Assembly (NCBI GenBank): GCA_963788305.1
Contig: CAWBGK010000011.1
Coordinates: 62,001 to 126,000 of the forward strand
DNA: 64,000 nucleotides
Reading direction: 5' to 3'
DNA from: UTCFX2 sp963788305
GTDB lineage: Bacteria > Chloroflexota > Anaerolineae > Anaerolineales > UBA4823
Part shown: piece by piece, positions 40,759 to 50,500 of the stretch
How positions within the stretch are numbered: position 1 is the stretch's first letter
Layout: each line of letters starts with the position of its first letter
Notes under the pieces: generated by a model
Seen by the model: only the letters and a program-made list of their open reading frames with translations
What the model was told of the DNA's origin: nothing
Databases searched by the model: none
Position numbers and translations under genes: made by a program

Positions 40759-40860
40759 TCAAGCCATGGGGGATGACGCTCCCTTGCTGCGCATCAGAGC
40801 TGGATGCATCACGTGCATCCTGTCAAGGCAATCTCAGCGCAGTTGGAAGATATCGGTCAT
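40759..40860 (-). CDS. Leader mini-gene with in-frame UGA (8 residues, or 33 if UGA is read as selenocysteine)
   Basis: A perfect Shine-Dalgarno (GGGAGGTGAT) stands 3 bases before ATG 40858-40860. The frame reads MTDIFQLR, then UGA (40834-40836), then DCLDRMHVMHPALMRSKG and a short tail, ending at a second UGA (40759-40761). So strong a start signal on such a short frame suggests a regulatory leader peptide. Read-through would give one Sec two residues before a Cys (U-D-C). No known protein family is recognised. The region has many indels, so the frame must be confirmed. Confidence 0.45.
40802..40820 (-). promoter_or_regulatory. bSECIS-like hairpin downstream of the leader UGA
   Basis: GGATGCA and TGCATCC form a perfect 7-bp stem with the 5-base loop CGUGA. 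The loop starts 21 bases after the UGA. Bacterial SECIS elements typically have a small apical loop with a G among its first two bases, 16-37 bases from the UGA; this one fits both. The 3' arm (CATCCAG, 40800-40806) can also pair with CTGGATG at 40734-40740. Confidence 0.45.
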
Positions 40861-40890
40861 CCAATCACCTCCCTCAAAAAAGGTTCAGTT

Positions 40891-40896
40891 ATTATA
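40891..40896 (-). promoter_or_regulatory. -10 element of the selenium cassette promoter
   Basis: On the minus strand, TATAAT lies about 31 bases before the leader start. No good -35 hexamer stands 16-18 bases upstream, so the promoter may need an activator. Confidence 0.5.
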
Positions 40897-40928
40897 ATCC
40901 TACCTGAAGAAATTTCATAGTTACAAAA

Positions 40929-40943
40929 TTCACAAAATGTGAA
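40929..40943. promoter_or_regulatory. Candidate operator upstream of the selenium cassette
   Basis: TTCACAAAATGTGAA is a perfect 15-bp palindrome centred about 52 bases upstream of the expected transcription start. The position suits an activator. The half-site order (TCACA before TGTGA) is inverted relative to a classic CRP box. Confidence 0.5.
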
Positions 40944-41005
40944 AATTGCGGATAATTAGGCCTATCATCATGGATCAATTGGGTTAAATCTTAAAACAAT
41001 CCATT

Positions 41006-42578
41006 TCATTCCGCATTGCTAAAATACTTGGCTCGTATCGAGCCCAAATCCATGGGCGTTAATTCGCTTGCAATATCCCAAAACCCCCTGCCATCCGCCT
41101 GCCGATATGCATACCTCCTCGCATATTCCTTCAGCGCCGCAAAAAATGCCTCGTCCCCCATCGCATCCCTCAGCTCCTGCATGAACATCGCCCCCTCAAG
41201 TAAACCGGGTCCCGATACCTCCGATACTGGTTGGTTACCTGCGGGGCGTCATAAATCGTCATATCCACCCAACCCTCCGGCTCATAGTAATTCACCCGGT
41301 AGGTCCACCACCAGTCAAGCGCCTCTGGATAAGCTGCTTCAAAAAACAGAAGCTCGCTGTAGGTGCAGAGCGCCTCGTCCAGCCAGGGCTCCAGCGCCTG
41401 GTCGCTGCCGACCAACCCCATCCACCACTGGTGGGCGGTCTCATGTGCACCAAGGACTTTCAAGAAATCTTCCGCTTCGTCCTTGTGCCAGTTGTAATAA
41501 TCCGTGCTCAAGAAATACAGCCCGTCGTATTCCATCCCGTCGATGAAATCGGCCTGCACCCCTGCAACTGAGTCATGTGGATAAGCTCCAAAAAGCCCGG
41601 AGTAAATCTTCAGCGCCTGTGCCATGGTCTCGAGCAGGCTCTTACCGGCCTCGGCATGAAAAGGGAAAAAGTAGCTCGCCGCCAGCACGCTGCCGCCCCC
41701 GGGGATCTGCACGGTCTGCGTCACCACCTCATAATGAGGGCTGACCGACCAGGCAAAATTGCGCCTTGCCTCATGCTGGAACCGGAGTGTGCTCCCGTCA
41801 GGGATTCCAGGCTCTGGCGCTGCGACCACCAGATTTCCCTGGCCTTCTGGGATCTCAATCGCGACTTCAAAATCTGCAGGTTCGTAGACCAGGTGCTCGC
41901 CGTAGACCGCCGGCTCGTGTATGAGCCATCCGCCGTCAGGATCATAGGGCGGGATGAAAGGGTACCAGTCCCCAAAATTGGCTTGCAGGTCGTTGTAGCC
42001 GAGCGGGTAGGGGCGCAGCTGCGGAAGCTCGTTGATGTCCAGCAGTTTCAACCCGTAGGAAAGCGAAAGGCTCGTCTTCTCCCCTGGCTTCAGCTCTGAA
42101 GGCAAGGAACACCGTTAACGTCGTCCCCTGGATCGCGATGCTGCAGTATACGTTCCCCATTTGCGCCGATGATCTTCCCCAGTGCGAACGTCCCTGGATA
42201 GCGCAGCGCCTCCACGACAAGCGGGATTTTCTCCAGAATTTCCGGGGTCGTGTTTGTATAGCTGATCTGTTCTTCGACCTCGAGGGTATGCCCGCGATAA
42301 TCGAGGCTTGCGTCGAGCCGGTATCGGGTGCGGTCCTCCAGCGGGCTGGCGACGGGATAGATCTCAGGTACCGGCTCATCCGGACTTTTTGGCGTACGAG
42401 AAGCTGTGGGAGCCGGGCTGCTGGGCGGTAATCCCGAACTCGCCAGGGCTATTTCTGTTGCCGGAGTCATCGTGGCGCTGATAAACGGCGTGGTGGTTGG
42501 ATCGGTTCGCTGTCCGCCGCAGCTGGTTGCAGCCAGGATCGTTAAAAACAGGCCGTGAAGAAGAAGATTTCTTATCAT
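41006..42578 (-). CDS. Lipoprotein M1-family zinc metallopeptidase, frameshifted
   Basis: A lipoprotein signal (LLLHGLFLTILAATSCGG, Cys at about 20) and a Pro/Thr-rich linker precede an M1-type N-terminal beta domain (YRGHTLEVEEQISYTN). The catalytic domain has the zinc motif HETAHQWWMG and the downstream Glu helix in EALCTYSELLFFE. The frame changes near 42147, 42120 and 41194. The first two are extra bases; the third is one missing G in a G run. The repaired length is about 523 residues. It would digest peptides outside the cell. A Glu of the GAMEN-type motif is not clearly seen, so substrate class is open. Confidence 0.85.
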
Positions 42579-42771
42579 TAATATATAAACGACCAAATCT
42601 CGCAAATTTCTCAAGCAGAATAGACGAGGGTTCAAGCCAATCTTACCATGTCTCAAATTTATAAATTACTCATCAGATATTAAGATAATTAAGGGTATAA
42701 TACTCAAATATTTATATGGTCAGAACTCCGGACTTTTCAGAATTTATTTGTGTAAATTGAAAGAGGCCAGA

Positions 42772-43096
42772 ATGAATGTTGAAATTCATCTCTATGGACG
42801 GCTTCTTCGCAGATATCATCGCCATACTTCTCAAATCGGCCAAAATGTAATTCATATTGATTTGCCATCCGAAGAAACCTTGGCATTGTTGTTGGAACGT
42901 CTTGAGATCCCCAGGGAAGAGATCTACCATGTCTTTTATAACTCCCGTCTATTTGCAACCCGCAATCTGCATGCCTGATCTGTTTGACCTGCCTCAAGCA
43001 GGTTCAAAAGTAGATGATTGGGATTTGAGTTTTGAGCTAAATCACGGCGATCGTATCGGTTTATTCGGCCTGGACATGCCTGTTCTAAGCATGTAG
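42772..43096 (+). CDS. MoaD/ThiS-like ubiquitin-fold protein, frameshifted
   Basis: The start MNVEIHLYGRLLRRYHRHTS, the middle IDLPSEETLALLLERLEIP and the end WDLSFELNHGDRIGLFGLDM follow the MoaD/ThiS beta-grasp pattern. The frame changes near 42971 (one extra base); about 107 residues result. The usual C-terminal Gly-Gly is absent (the tail is LDMPVLSM), so it may not carry sulfur in the standard way. A ribosome site (AAAGAGG) precedes ATG 42772. It stands between the selenium cassette and a YgeY-like gene. Confidence 0.6.
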
Positions 43097-43363
43097 CTCG
43101 GTTTTTCAGGCTCGATGGATTTTTTCAGTCTCGGATTGTTCATCCATAAATATGATTTAGCCCATGGCTCCGCAGGAAACCTTCTCCAACTTGCTTATAA
43201 AGATTGGATGAGTTTTGGTTGACTTATCTCCAATTTCACTGGATCATCATTTCCTGTTCATTTTTCTAATGTTGATTTTCAAATTGGGGGTTGGCTGCTT
43301 GAGATCAACTGCTTATACTTACCCCTAATAATCCTTCAGGTTAGAAGAAAAGAAAGTTAAGAC

Positions 43364-44555
43364 ATGCGCAAGATATCGATCGACGGGCAGGATGTGAGCC
43401 GGGATCTCTTGAGTTTTGCCCAGGACCTGGTCCGGATTGAGAGTTTTTCCGGAATGGAAGCTCAGCTCGCCAGGTTCATTGCCTCCAAAATGAAAGCTTT
43501 GGGTTACGACGAAGTAAAAATCGACCGTTTTGGAAATGTGGTCGGACGCATCGGCAGGGGTGAGCGGAAGATCCTATTCGATTCCCACATGGATACGGTC
43601 ACAGTCAACGATGCCGACCAATGGACACAGCCGCCCTTCAGGGGAGAAATTCTTGACGGCTATCTCTGGGGACGGGGTTCAGTCGATATGAAGTCCAGCA
43701 TCGCAGCTTCAGTTTATGCAGCCGCGATCGCCAGGGACCTGGATTTACTCTCTGGGAAAACCGTTGTTGTCTCCTGTACCGTTGACGAAGAATATTGCGA
43801 CGGCGTCGGGCTTCAGCATTTGCTCGAAGAAGCCAGCATCCTAGCCGGATTTCGCCGTGATCTGCGAGCCCTCCTCCAATCTCATCACCACCGGGCATAA
43901 AGGCAAAGCCCAGGCGACCATCAAAACGACAGGCGTCTCGGCCCACGGCTCCGCCCCCGAAAAAGGCGTCAACGCGATCTACGAGATGGCCGAGATCATC
44001 CAACGCGTCGAGAAAACCAACCGCGATCTGATGCTTCAGGGCGGCAGAAAAGGCACGCTCGTCCTGTCCCGCATTTCCAGCCTCAGCGCCTCCCTGAACG
44101 CGGTCCCATCGGAGTGCGAGGTCTACCTGGACCGCAGGATGGTCCTGGGGGAAACGGTTCAGGCCGTTGAAAACGAGATGAACAGCATCGTCGCAGGGAA
44201 GAATGCCGCCTGGCAGTTCGACACGCTGCTCAGGAAAACCTGGACAGGCGAAGAATTGGTCTATCGACCGCTTCACACCGCCTGGGAGATCGGCCTGGAT
44301 CATGAGCTCTCAAAGCTGTTCATCGCTGCATTTACGGAGACGTTCGGGTGCGTTCCTGACCAATTCGATTATTGGGATTTCAGCACCAACGCCGTAGCGA
44401 CCGTCCGGCTAGGGATCCCCACGATCGGCTTCGGCCCCGGCGAGCACAAGCTCGCCCATATGCTCGACGAGAGATGCGAGCTAAGCCAGATTCTTGACGC
44501 CTGCGCGATGGTATACTCGGGTCATCGCCAGGCTTTAATCGGACGGCTTGCTTGA
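43364..44555 (+). CDS. M20-family hydrolase, YgeY (selenium-metabolism-linked) type, frameshifted
   Basis: Metal-site motifs are LFDSHMDTV and GRGSVDMKSS, with the catalytic Glu pair in CTVDEEYCDG. Other motifs are GVSAHGSAPEKG, KTWTGEELVY and WDFSTNAV...GIPTIGFGPGEH. The EEYCDG, SAHGSAPE and FSTN-FGPG features match YgeY-like hydrolases, which co-occur with selenium-dependent hydroxylase genes. The frame changes near 43853 (one extra T); about 396 residues result. It probably cuts a carbamoyl or amide bond of a nitrogen compound; the substrate is unknown. Confidence 0.8.
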
Positions 44556-44753
44556 TCCATTTCTGACCATCATCCATGATCCCCCTCTTAACCTCAAAAA
44601 CTCGGGTAAAATTGTCTGGCATTTTCAAGCAGACAGATGATGCAGTTAGCAGCGACTGCGCAAGCAGGTTAGCTTTAGCAATTGGATAGTATTAGCAATT
44701 GGTATAGTATGATTGTGCAATTCGATCAGCAAATCACAACATGGCTTCTCACG

Positions 44754-44818
44754 AACTAACCGCTCAGCTAGCTAACTGCTAATTGCTAACTGCTAACTGC
44801 TAACAGCTAATAACTAAC
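44754..44818. repeat. Low-complexity tandem repeat of GCTAACT units
   Basis: Imperfect 7-base units (GCTAACT, GCTAATT, GCTAACT, GCTAACT, GCTAACA) lie just before the phosphoglycerate mutase gene. A related ATTAGCAATTGG-type duplication is at 44674-44702. The whole 44556-44845 gap holds no gene that I can see. Confidence 0.75.
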
Positions 44819-44845
44819 CACCAACAAACCGAAAGGTACCAACCA

Positions 44846-46059
44846 ATGCTCAATAAACTCAAGCTCATCAACGAAATGGCCGTCGATAACGGCACAAAAG
44901 TAGTTTTACTGGTCATGGACGGCCTTGGCGGGCTTCCTCTCGAGCCAGGCGGCCCGACCGAGCTCGAAGCCGCGCACACCCCCAACATGGACCTCCTTCA
45001 CCGCCCGGTCCTCGCTCGGATTATCCGGAAGTCGTCGCCCCCGCCTTCAGCCCCGGCAGCGGGCCCGGTCACCTCGCTCTGTTCGGCTACGACCCGCTCG
45101 AATTCCTGATCGGCCGCGGTGTCCTCGAAGCCCTCGGGATCGGCTTCAAGCTCGGCCCGGACGATGTCGCGATCCGCGCCAACTTCTGCACGGTCGACAC
45201 AGCCGGGAACATCACCGACCGCCGCGCCGGCCGCATCCCGACCGAAGAATGCGAAAAGCGCGTGAAGATCCTGCGTCAGATCCGGGTCCCCGGTGTCGAG
45301 ATCTTCGTCGAGCCGGTCAAAGAATACCGTTTTGTGATCGTCCTGCGCGGCGAAGGGCTTGGCGCCTCGATCCCGGACAACGACCCGCAGCTCACTGGAG
45401 TCCCGGCCCTGCCGATCAAAGCCGAAGATCCCGCCTCAGAAAAAACCGCCGCGATCCTGCGCCAGTGGTGGGCCGAAGCCAATCTCCTGCTCGCAGACCA
45501 TGCCCCGGCCAACTCCTGCCTGCTGCGCGGCATCTCCAGGGATCCCGGCGTGCCCCGTTTCCCCGAGGTCTTCAAAATGCGCTCTGCCGCAGTCGCGGTC
45601 TACCCGATGTACAAGGGCGTCGCCCGGCTGGTTGGGATGGACGTCATCGAGCATGACGCCGAGACGCCGGCTGAAGAGTTTGAAGTCGTCAAGAAGCTCT
45701 GGAACGATTACGATTTCTTCTTCATTCACATCAAGAAGACCGACAGCTACGGCGAAGACGGTAAATTTGCCGAGCGAGCGCATGTGATCGAGACAGTCGA
45801 TCAGGCTTTGCCGATCCTGCTCGATCTGAAGCCGGACGTGCTCGTGATCAGCGGCGACCACGCCACCCCCGCCAAGCTCAAGCGCCACACCTGGCACAAA
45901 GTCCCCGTCCTCCTTGCCGCGGACAGCGCCCGCTTCGGTCCTCCCGGCAAATTCGGCGAGACCGCCTGCCTCTCGGGCACTCTCGGCCCAATCCACCACG
46001 TCGATATCCTGCCCCTGGCCCTCGCCCACGCCGAGCGGCTTGGCAAATACGGCGCGTAA
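44846..46059 (+). CDS. apgM: Cofactor-independent phosphoglycerate mutase, archaeal ApgM type, frameshifted
   Basis: This enzyme interconverts 3- and 2-phosphoglycerate in glycolysis and gluconeogenesis. Motifs are LLVMDGLGGLP with the metal-binding Asp, ELEAAHTPNMDLL, PGSGPGHLALFGYDPLE with the catalytic Ser region, IRANFCTVD and VISGDHATPAKLKRH near the second metal site. The frame changes near 45000 and 45022, both extra bases; about 403 residues result, the normal ApgM length. The alkaline-phosphatase-superfamily metal ligands all appear present. Confidence 0.92.
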
Positions 46060-46067
46060 TAAAAAAA

Positions 46068-46105
46068 TCCCTCACAGGCTGCTTTTTCCCGCAGTCTGTG
46101 AGGGA
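46068..46105 (-). terminator. Strong hairpin between apgM and the DinB-like gene
   Basis: TCCCTCACAG and CTGTGAGGGA form a perfect 10-bp stem, extended by GCTGC/GCAGT pairing. On the minus strand it is followed by a run of T (46061-46067), so it is best read as a terminator for leftward transcripts. On the plus strand it could still stop apgM transcription partly. Confidence 0.7.
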
Positions 46106-46112
46106 ATTAGAC

Positions 46113-46622
46113 ATGCCCCACCCCCTCGTCAATCAACTACGTTTCACCCGGGCCGAATTCAAGCGCGCCCTCCTCGGTCTGACCGATGCAGAGGCTCGTC
46201 GACGCTTCCTCCCGCTGAACTGCATCAGCTGGAACGTCGGGCACCTGGCCTGGCAGGAACAGCGCTACTTCCTGGTTTACGCCCAGGGTCGGATTTTATA
46301 CCCCGAGATCGAAAGCCTGTTCGCCTACAACGCCCCCGCCAGCACACCGCCGTTGGACGAGATGCTGGCTGCCTGGACCGCGATCACCGCTGCTGTGGAT
46401 CCCTGGCTCGAAACCCTCAGATTCAGAGAAGCTTCTGGAGCGGGTCTTCCGCGAAGGCCGGCTTTCGGACATACATCTACGGATCGCTGCTCCAGCGCGT
46501 GATCTATCACTACTGGTACCACACCGGCGAAAACATGGCCATCCGCCAGAACCTGGGGCATGCCGACCTTCCCGAATTCGTCGGCGATCTTGACGAGCAG
46601 GCGCCTTATCCAGCCGGAATAG
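46113..46622 (+). CDS. DinB/YfiT-like four-helix protein, frameshifted
   Basis: The product resembles DinB-superfamily helical-bundle proteins: CISWNVGHLAWQEQRYFL with an early His, and VIYHYWYHTGENMAIRQNLGH with the later His residues that form a metal site. The frame changes near 46422, 46463 and 46610. Repair gives about 168 residues ending APYQPE, a usual ending in this family. The reaction is unknown; relatives are thiol-dependent transferases. It converges with the lipoprotein gene, 6 bases apart. Confidence 0.75.
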
Positions 46623-46628
46623 ACCGGA

Positions 46629-47289
46629 TTATTGCGGGGCGCAGGTTGGGATGCTCGTTGGATTTTTGGGCCCCACGCCCCTGGGCGTCGCGGTCGGGAC
46701 GAACTTCGGCTTGCTGAAGGTCAGATTCTCCGCTGGTGCAGATGGCTTCCCCGCTGGAATCCAGTGCGATGACGTGCCAGGCATAATCGCCGGCCCAGGG
46801 TAAAGTGTCCAGCCACCGGTTTAAGCTGGTTTCCGCGCTCTCGAAGCTTTGGTTGAAATGATAAGGAGGCGGCTTGATCTCCAGCAGGTATTGTGCAGCT
46901 TGAGGATGCGCTTCCCATTCGAAATTTTGATTGCCGGTCGCGGGCAGGCTTGCCCCGTTCTTCGGCTCGATCAGCTTCAAACAGGACGGCGCAGCGGGTT
47001 CAGCGATCGTAGCCGATGCAGCCGGCGTCGCCGTCGGAGCTGGAGGCTCGCTCGGGACGGCCGTGGCGGGCATCGTCGGGCTCGGAAGTGGGACAGCCGT
47101 GTTCGTGCTGGTGGGTTGGTTGTAAGCCACCGCGGTCAGAGTCTGCGCCACGCGTTCCACCACCTGTGATTCTAAATCTGCTGTCGGCGGCACTTCCGCC
47201 TGATTCGAATTGCATGCCGCCGCGGATGCGATGATCAGGATAAGCCCCCCAAGCAAAATCCATCGGTTGATTTGTTTGTCTTTTTTCAT
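46629..47289 (-). CDS. Lipoprotein of unknown function, frameshifted
   Basis: The signal peptide ILLGGLILIIASAAAC has a lipobox, and Thr/Pro/Ala-rich repeats fill residues 30-110. The C-terminal part (LIEPKNGASLPATGNQNFEW, YLLEIKPP, YAWHVIALDSSG) resembles extracellular fibronectin-III-like domains. The frame changes near 46733; reading then stops at 46629 after PTCAPQ, giving about 219 residues. ATG 47289 is chosen for the Lys-rich signal-peptide start MKKDKQ. It is membrane-anchored outside; its role is unknown. Confidence 0.65.
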
Positions 47290-47439
47290 CAGATGCCCTT
47301 TCGAATTCGGTTTTTTTAGCACAACAATAAATCACCAGGATGAGGGCGAAAACTTTGGGCATTATATCACGTGCTGAAACCCCCGATCGACATCTATCAA
47401 TCCCCCCTGATCCTACAAAAAAAGCAAGGGTCCGAACAT

Positions 47440-47473
47440 ATCTGCGTCCATCTGCGTTCATCTGTGGTTGATC
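47440..47473. repeat. Dispersed intergenic repeat of the ATCTGCGTCCATCTGCGTTCATCTGTGG type
   Basis: Three imperfect ATCTG(C/T)G units (ATCTGCGTCC, ATCTGCGTTC, ATCTGTGGTT) stand in the 47323-47532 gap. Very similar text is widespread between genes in many bacterial phyla. Apart from this repeat and the promoter at 47497-47524, the gap shows nothing else. Confidence 0.7.
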
Positions 47474-47496
47474 TCCCCTTCTCCCCCAAATAAAGA

Positions 47497-47524
47497 TAGA
47501 CTTTCTCAACTTTGCTCGTATAAT
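47497..47524 (+). promoter_or_regulatory. Promoter of the cyclase fusion gene
   Basis: TAGACT (47497-47502), 16 bases, then TATAAT (47519-47524). The ATG is at 47533, so the 5' leader would be only about 2 bases. Confidence 0.5.
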
Positions 47525-47532
47525 TAATCTGG

Positions 47533-50500
47533 ATGCGCTGCCCGACCTGTTCCTCCGAAAACCCTCCCAATTCCCGCTTCTGCCAGAGCTGCGGGCAGCC
47601 GTTCAGCATTCCATGCCCAAAATGCGCTGCCCCGAACGAACCTCAAGCAAAATTCTGCCGCCAGTGCGGCTTCAAAATCTCTCCGGTTCCGATCCCCATC
47701 CAGCCCGAATCCCCGCTTGACCAAAAGTCTCACCCCTCCCCCGCCCGGCTGGAAGGCGAGCGCAAACCGGTCACGATCCTCTTCACCGATATCGTCGGCT
47801 CGACCGCGATCGCCGAGCGCCTCGACCCCGAAGAATGGAAGGAGATCGTCTCCGGCGCCCACCGCATCGTCAGCGCAGCCGTCCGGCGCTACGACGGCAC
47901 GATCGCCCAGCTCCTCGGCGACGGGGTGCTGGCCTTCTTCGGTGCGCCGATCACCCACGAGGACGATCCGCAGCGCTCCGTCCGCGCCGCCCTCGATGTC
48001 CAGCACGACCTGGATGAATATCGCCTCCAGCTGCGCAGCCATGGTGGACGATTTCAAGATGCGGATCGGGATCCATAGCGGATTGGTCGTCCTGGGTGGG
48101 GTCGGCGATGACCAGCACCTGGAATACCTCGCCATCGGCGACTCGGTCAACCTCGCGGCCCGGCTTCAATCCGCCGCCCGTCCTGGCGGAGTGCTGATTT
48201 CATCCACCACCGCCCATCTGCTCGGCGGCGCTTTTGACCTGCTGGACATGGGCGAGCTGCTCGGTCAAGGGTAAAACCGAGCCGGTCCATGTTTTTGAAG
48301 TTCAGCATCTGGCTCTCATCCAGTCCTCCGGGCGCGGCCTTGCCGGTCTGCATTCGCCGATGGTCGGGCGTGAATCAGAGCTGTCTTCGCTCGCATCCGC
48401 ATCGAACCGCCTCGATCAGGGCAGCGGCGGGATCGTCTTCGTCCTCGGTGAAGCAGGGATCGGCAAGAGCCGCCTGATCGATGAAGCCCGCCGACTTTCC
48501 CCTTCAAAAGTGCGCTTTCTGGAAGGCCGCAGCCTCTCCTATGGAGGCGCGCTGTCGTATTGGGCAGTCTCCCAGCTGATCCTGGCAGACCTCGGGCTGT
48601 CTGACGGCGACCCGGCCCTGCGCCGGCGGGTCGCCCTCCGTCGCCGGGTCGAGGCGCTGCTCTCCGAAAAAGTCGAAGGATACCTGCCATTCCTCGAATA
48701 TCTGATGGGAGTCGCTGAAGAAGGAGATGCTGCCGCTCAGATGTCCAGGCTGGGTGGAGAAGGTTTCAAATACCAGCTCCTCCAGGCCGTCAGCGCCTAC
48801 TTTCAAGCCCTGGCTGCCCGGGGGCCGCTCGTCCTGGTCCTGGATGATTTTCACTGGGCCGACGCCTCGACCCTGGAGGTCATCGAGCATCTCCTCCCGT
48901 TGACAAACCGGGCGCCCATTCTGCTGCTGCTGGTCGGGCGTCTCGACCGTGAGCATGGCTCCTGGCGCCTGAAGTTCAAAGCCGAGACCGATTTTGGCCA
49001 CCGCTATCTCGAGCTCCAGCTCGCTCCCCTCGCAGCGTGCGAGTTCGCAGCAGCTGGTGGAAGACCTTCTCGCCGTCTGCGACCTGCCGGAAAGCCTGCT
49101 GCAGCTGATCGTCGATCGCTCGGACGGAAATCCGTTCTACCTCGAGGAGCTGCTCCGCAGCCTGATCGATCAGGGTGACCTCGTCAAAACGGACGCGAGC
49201 TGGCGGCTTGCTCGGGAAGTGGATAACCTGGAGATCCCTGAAACCCTCCAGGGGGTCCTGCTGGCGCGCCTGGATCGACTCGATGAGGACGTCCGCCGTA
49301 CCTTGCAGCTTGCCTCGGTGATCGGCCGGAGCTTCCTCTACCGCCTCCTTGAGGCTGATCAACCAGGCCGAACGGAAGCTGGACCTCCACCTGGATGAGC
49401 TTCAGCGCCTCGATCTGGTCCAAGAGAAATCCCGGCTGCCGGAGCTTGAATATATCTTCAAACATTCGCTCACCCAGGAAGCCGCCTATCAATCCCTTCT
49501 GCTTGAACGGCGCAGGGAATTTCACCGTCGGGTCGCCCATGCCCTGGAAGACCTGTTTGCCGGTCGTCAGGCCGAGTTTGCCGGGCTGCTCGCTCACCAC
49601 TACGACCTCGCCAATGAGCGGGAAAAGGCGCTTGAGTACCTGCTTCCTGCCGGAGATAAAGCCCGCCTGCTAAATTCTTTTGAAGAAGCCTGCAGGATCT
49701 ACAACCGGGCTTTGGAGCTGCTTGCCGGGCTGGGAGACCAGGACCGCGAAGCCCATACCTGGTTAAAGCTTGGCCTGGTGTATCAGGCTGATTTCCAGTT
49801 TGAGCAGTCCCATCAAGCCTTTGAAAAAGCCTTTGAGCTCCAGCGTAAGATACGCCTATTTACGAAAGCGCCGTCCCCGTATGTCTATCCAGGTGCCCGG
49901 CCGCGCCTCATTCGGGTCGGCACGTATGCCAGCCTCCCTCCGGTCCTTGATCCAGGTTTTTCGGTTTCTTCCTTCGAATGGGAGTTTATCAACACTACAT
50001 TTGCCGGGTTGGTCGAATATGATCGCGAATTAAACGTCCTCCCGCATATCGCCCGTTCGTGGGAAGTGCTGGATGGCGGTCTGCGCTACATCTTCCACCT
50101 GCGCGACGATGTCCGCTGGACGGATGGTCAGCCGGTCACGGCTTCCGATTTCGAATGGGCCTGGAAGCGCAATCTTTCTCCCGGCGGTCTGGACTACCCG
50201 GCCAGCCTGTTGGACGATATCCAGGGCGCACGGGCTTATCGCCTCGGAATAAACCTCGATCCAATCCGGGTGGGTATTCTCGCTCTCGATCCGCTGACCC
50301 TTGAGGTCCGTCTGGAAACTCCGATTGCCTATTTTATTTACCTGATGGCGCTCCCGGTCGCTTTCCCGCTCCCCCGTCACGTCGTCCAGCAGGTTGGTGA
50401 TGATTGGTGGAAGCCGCCTCACGTCCAATCGAACGGCGCCTTCCGTTTGGTCGAATATACGCCAACCTTGATTCAGTTCATCCGAAACCCGGATTATTTC

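Noticed and set aside
43097..43363. Possible small gene between the MoaD-like and YgeY-like genes
   Set aside because: No frame longer than about 30 codons with a start signal; only the AGAAAAGAAAG-type site just before the YgeY-like ATG is seen.
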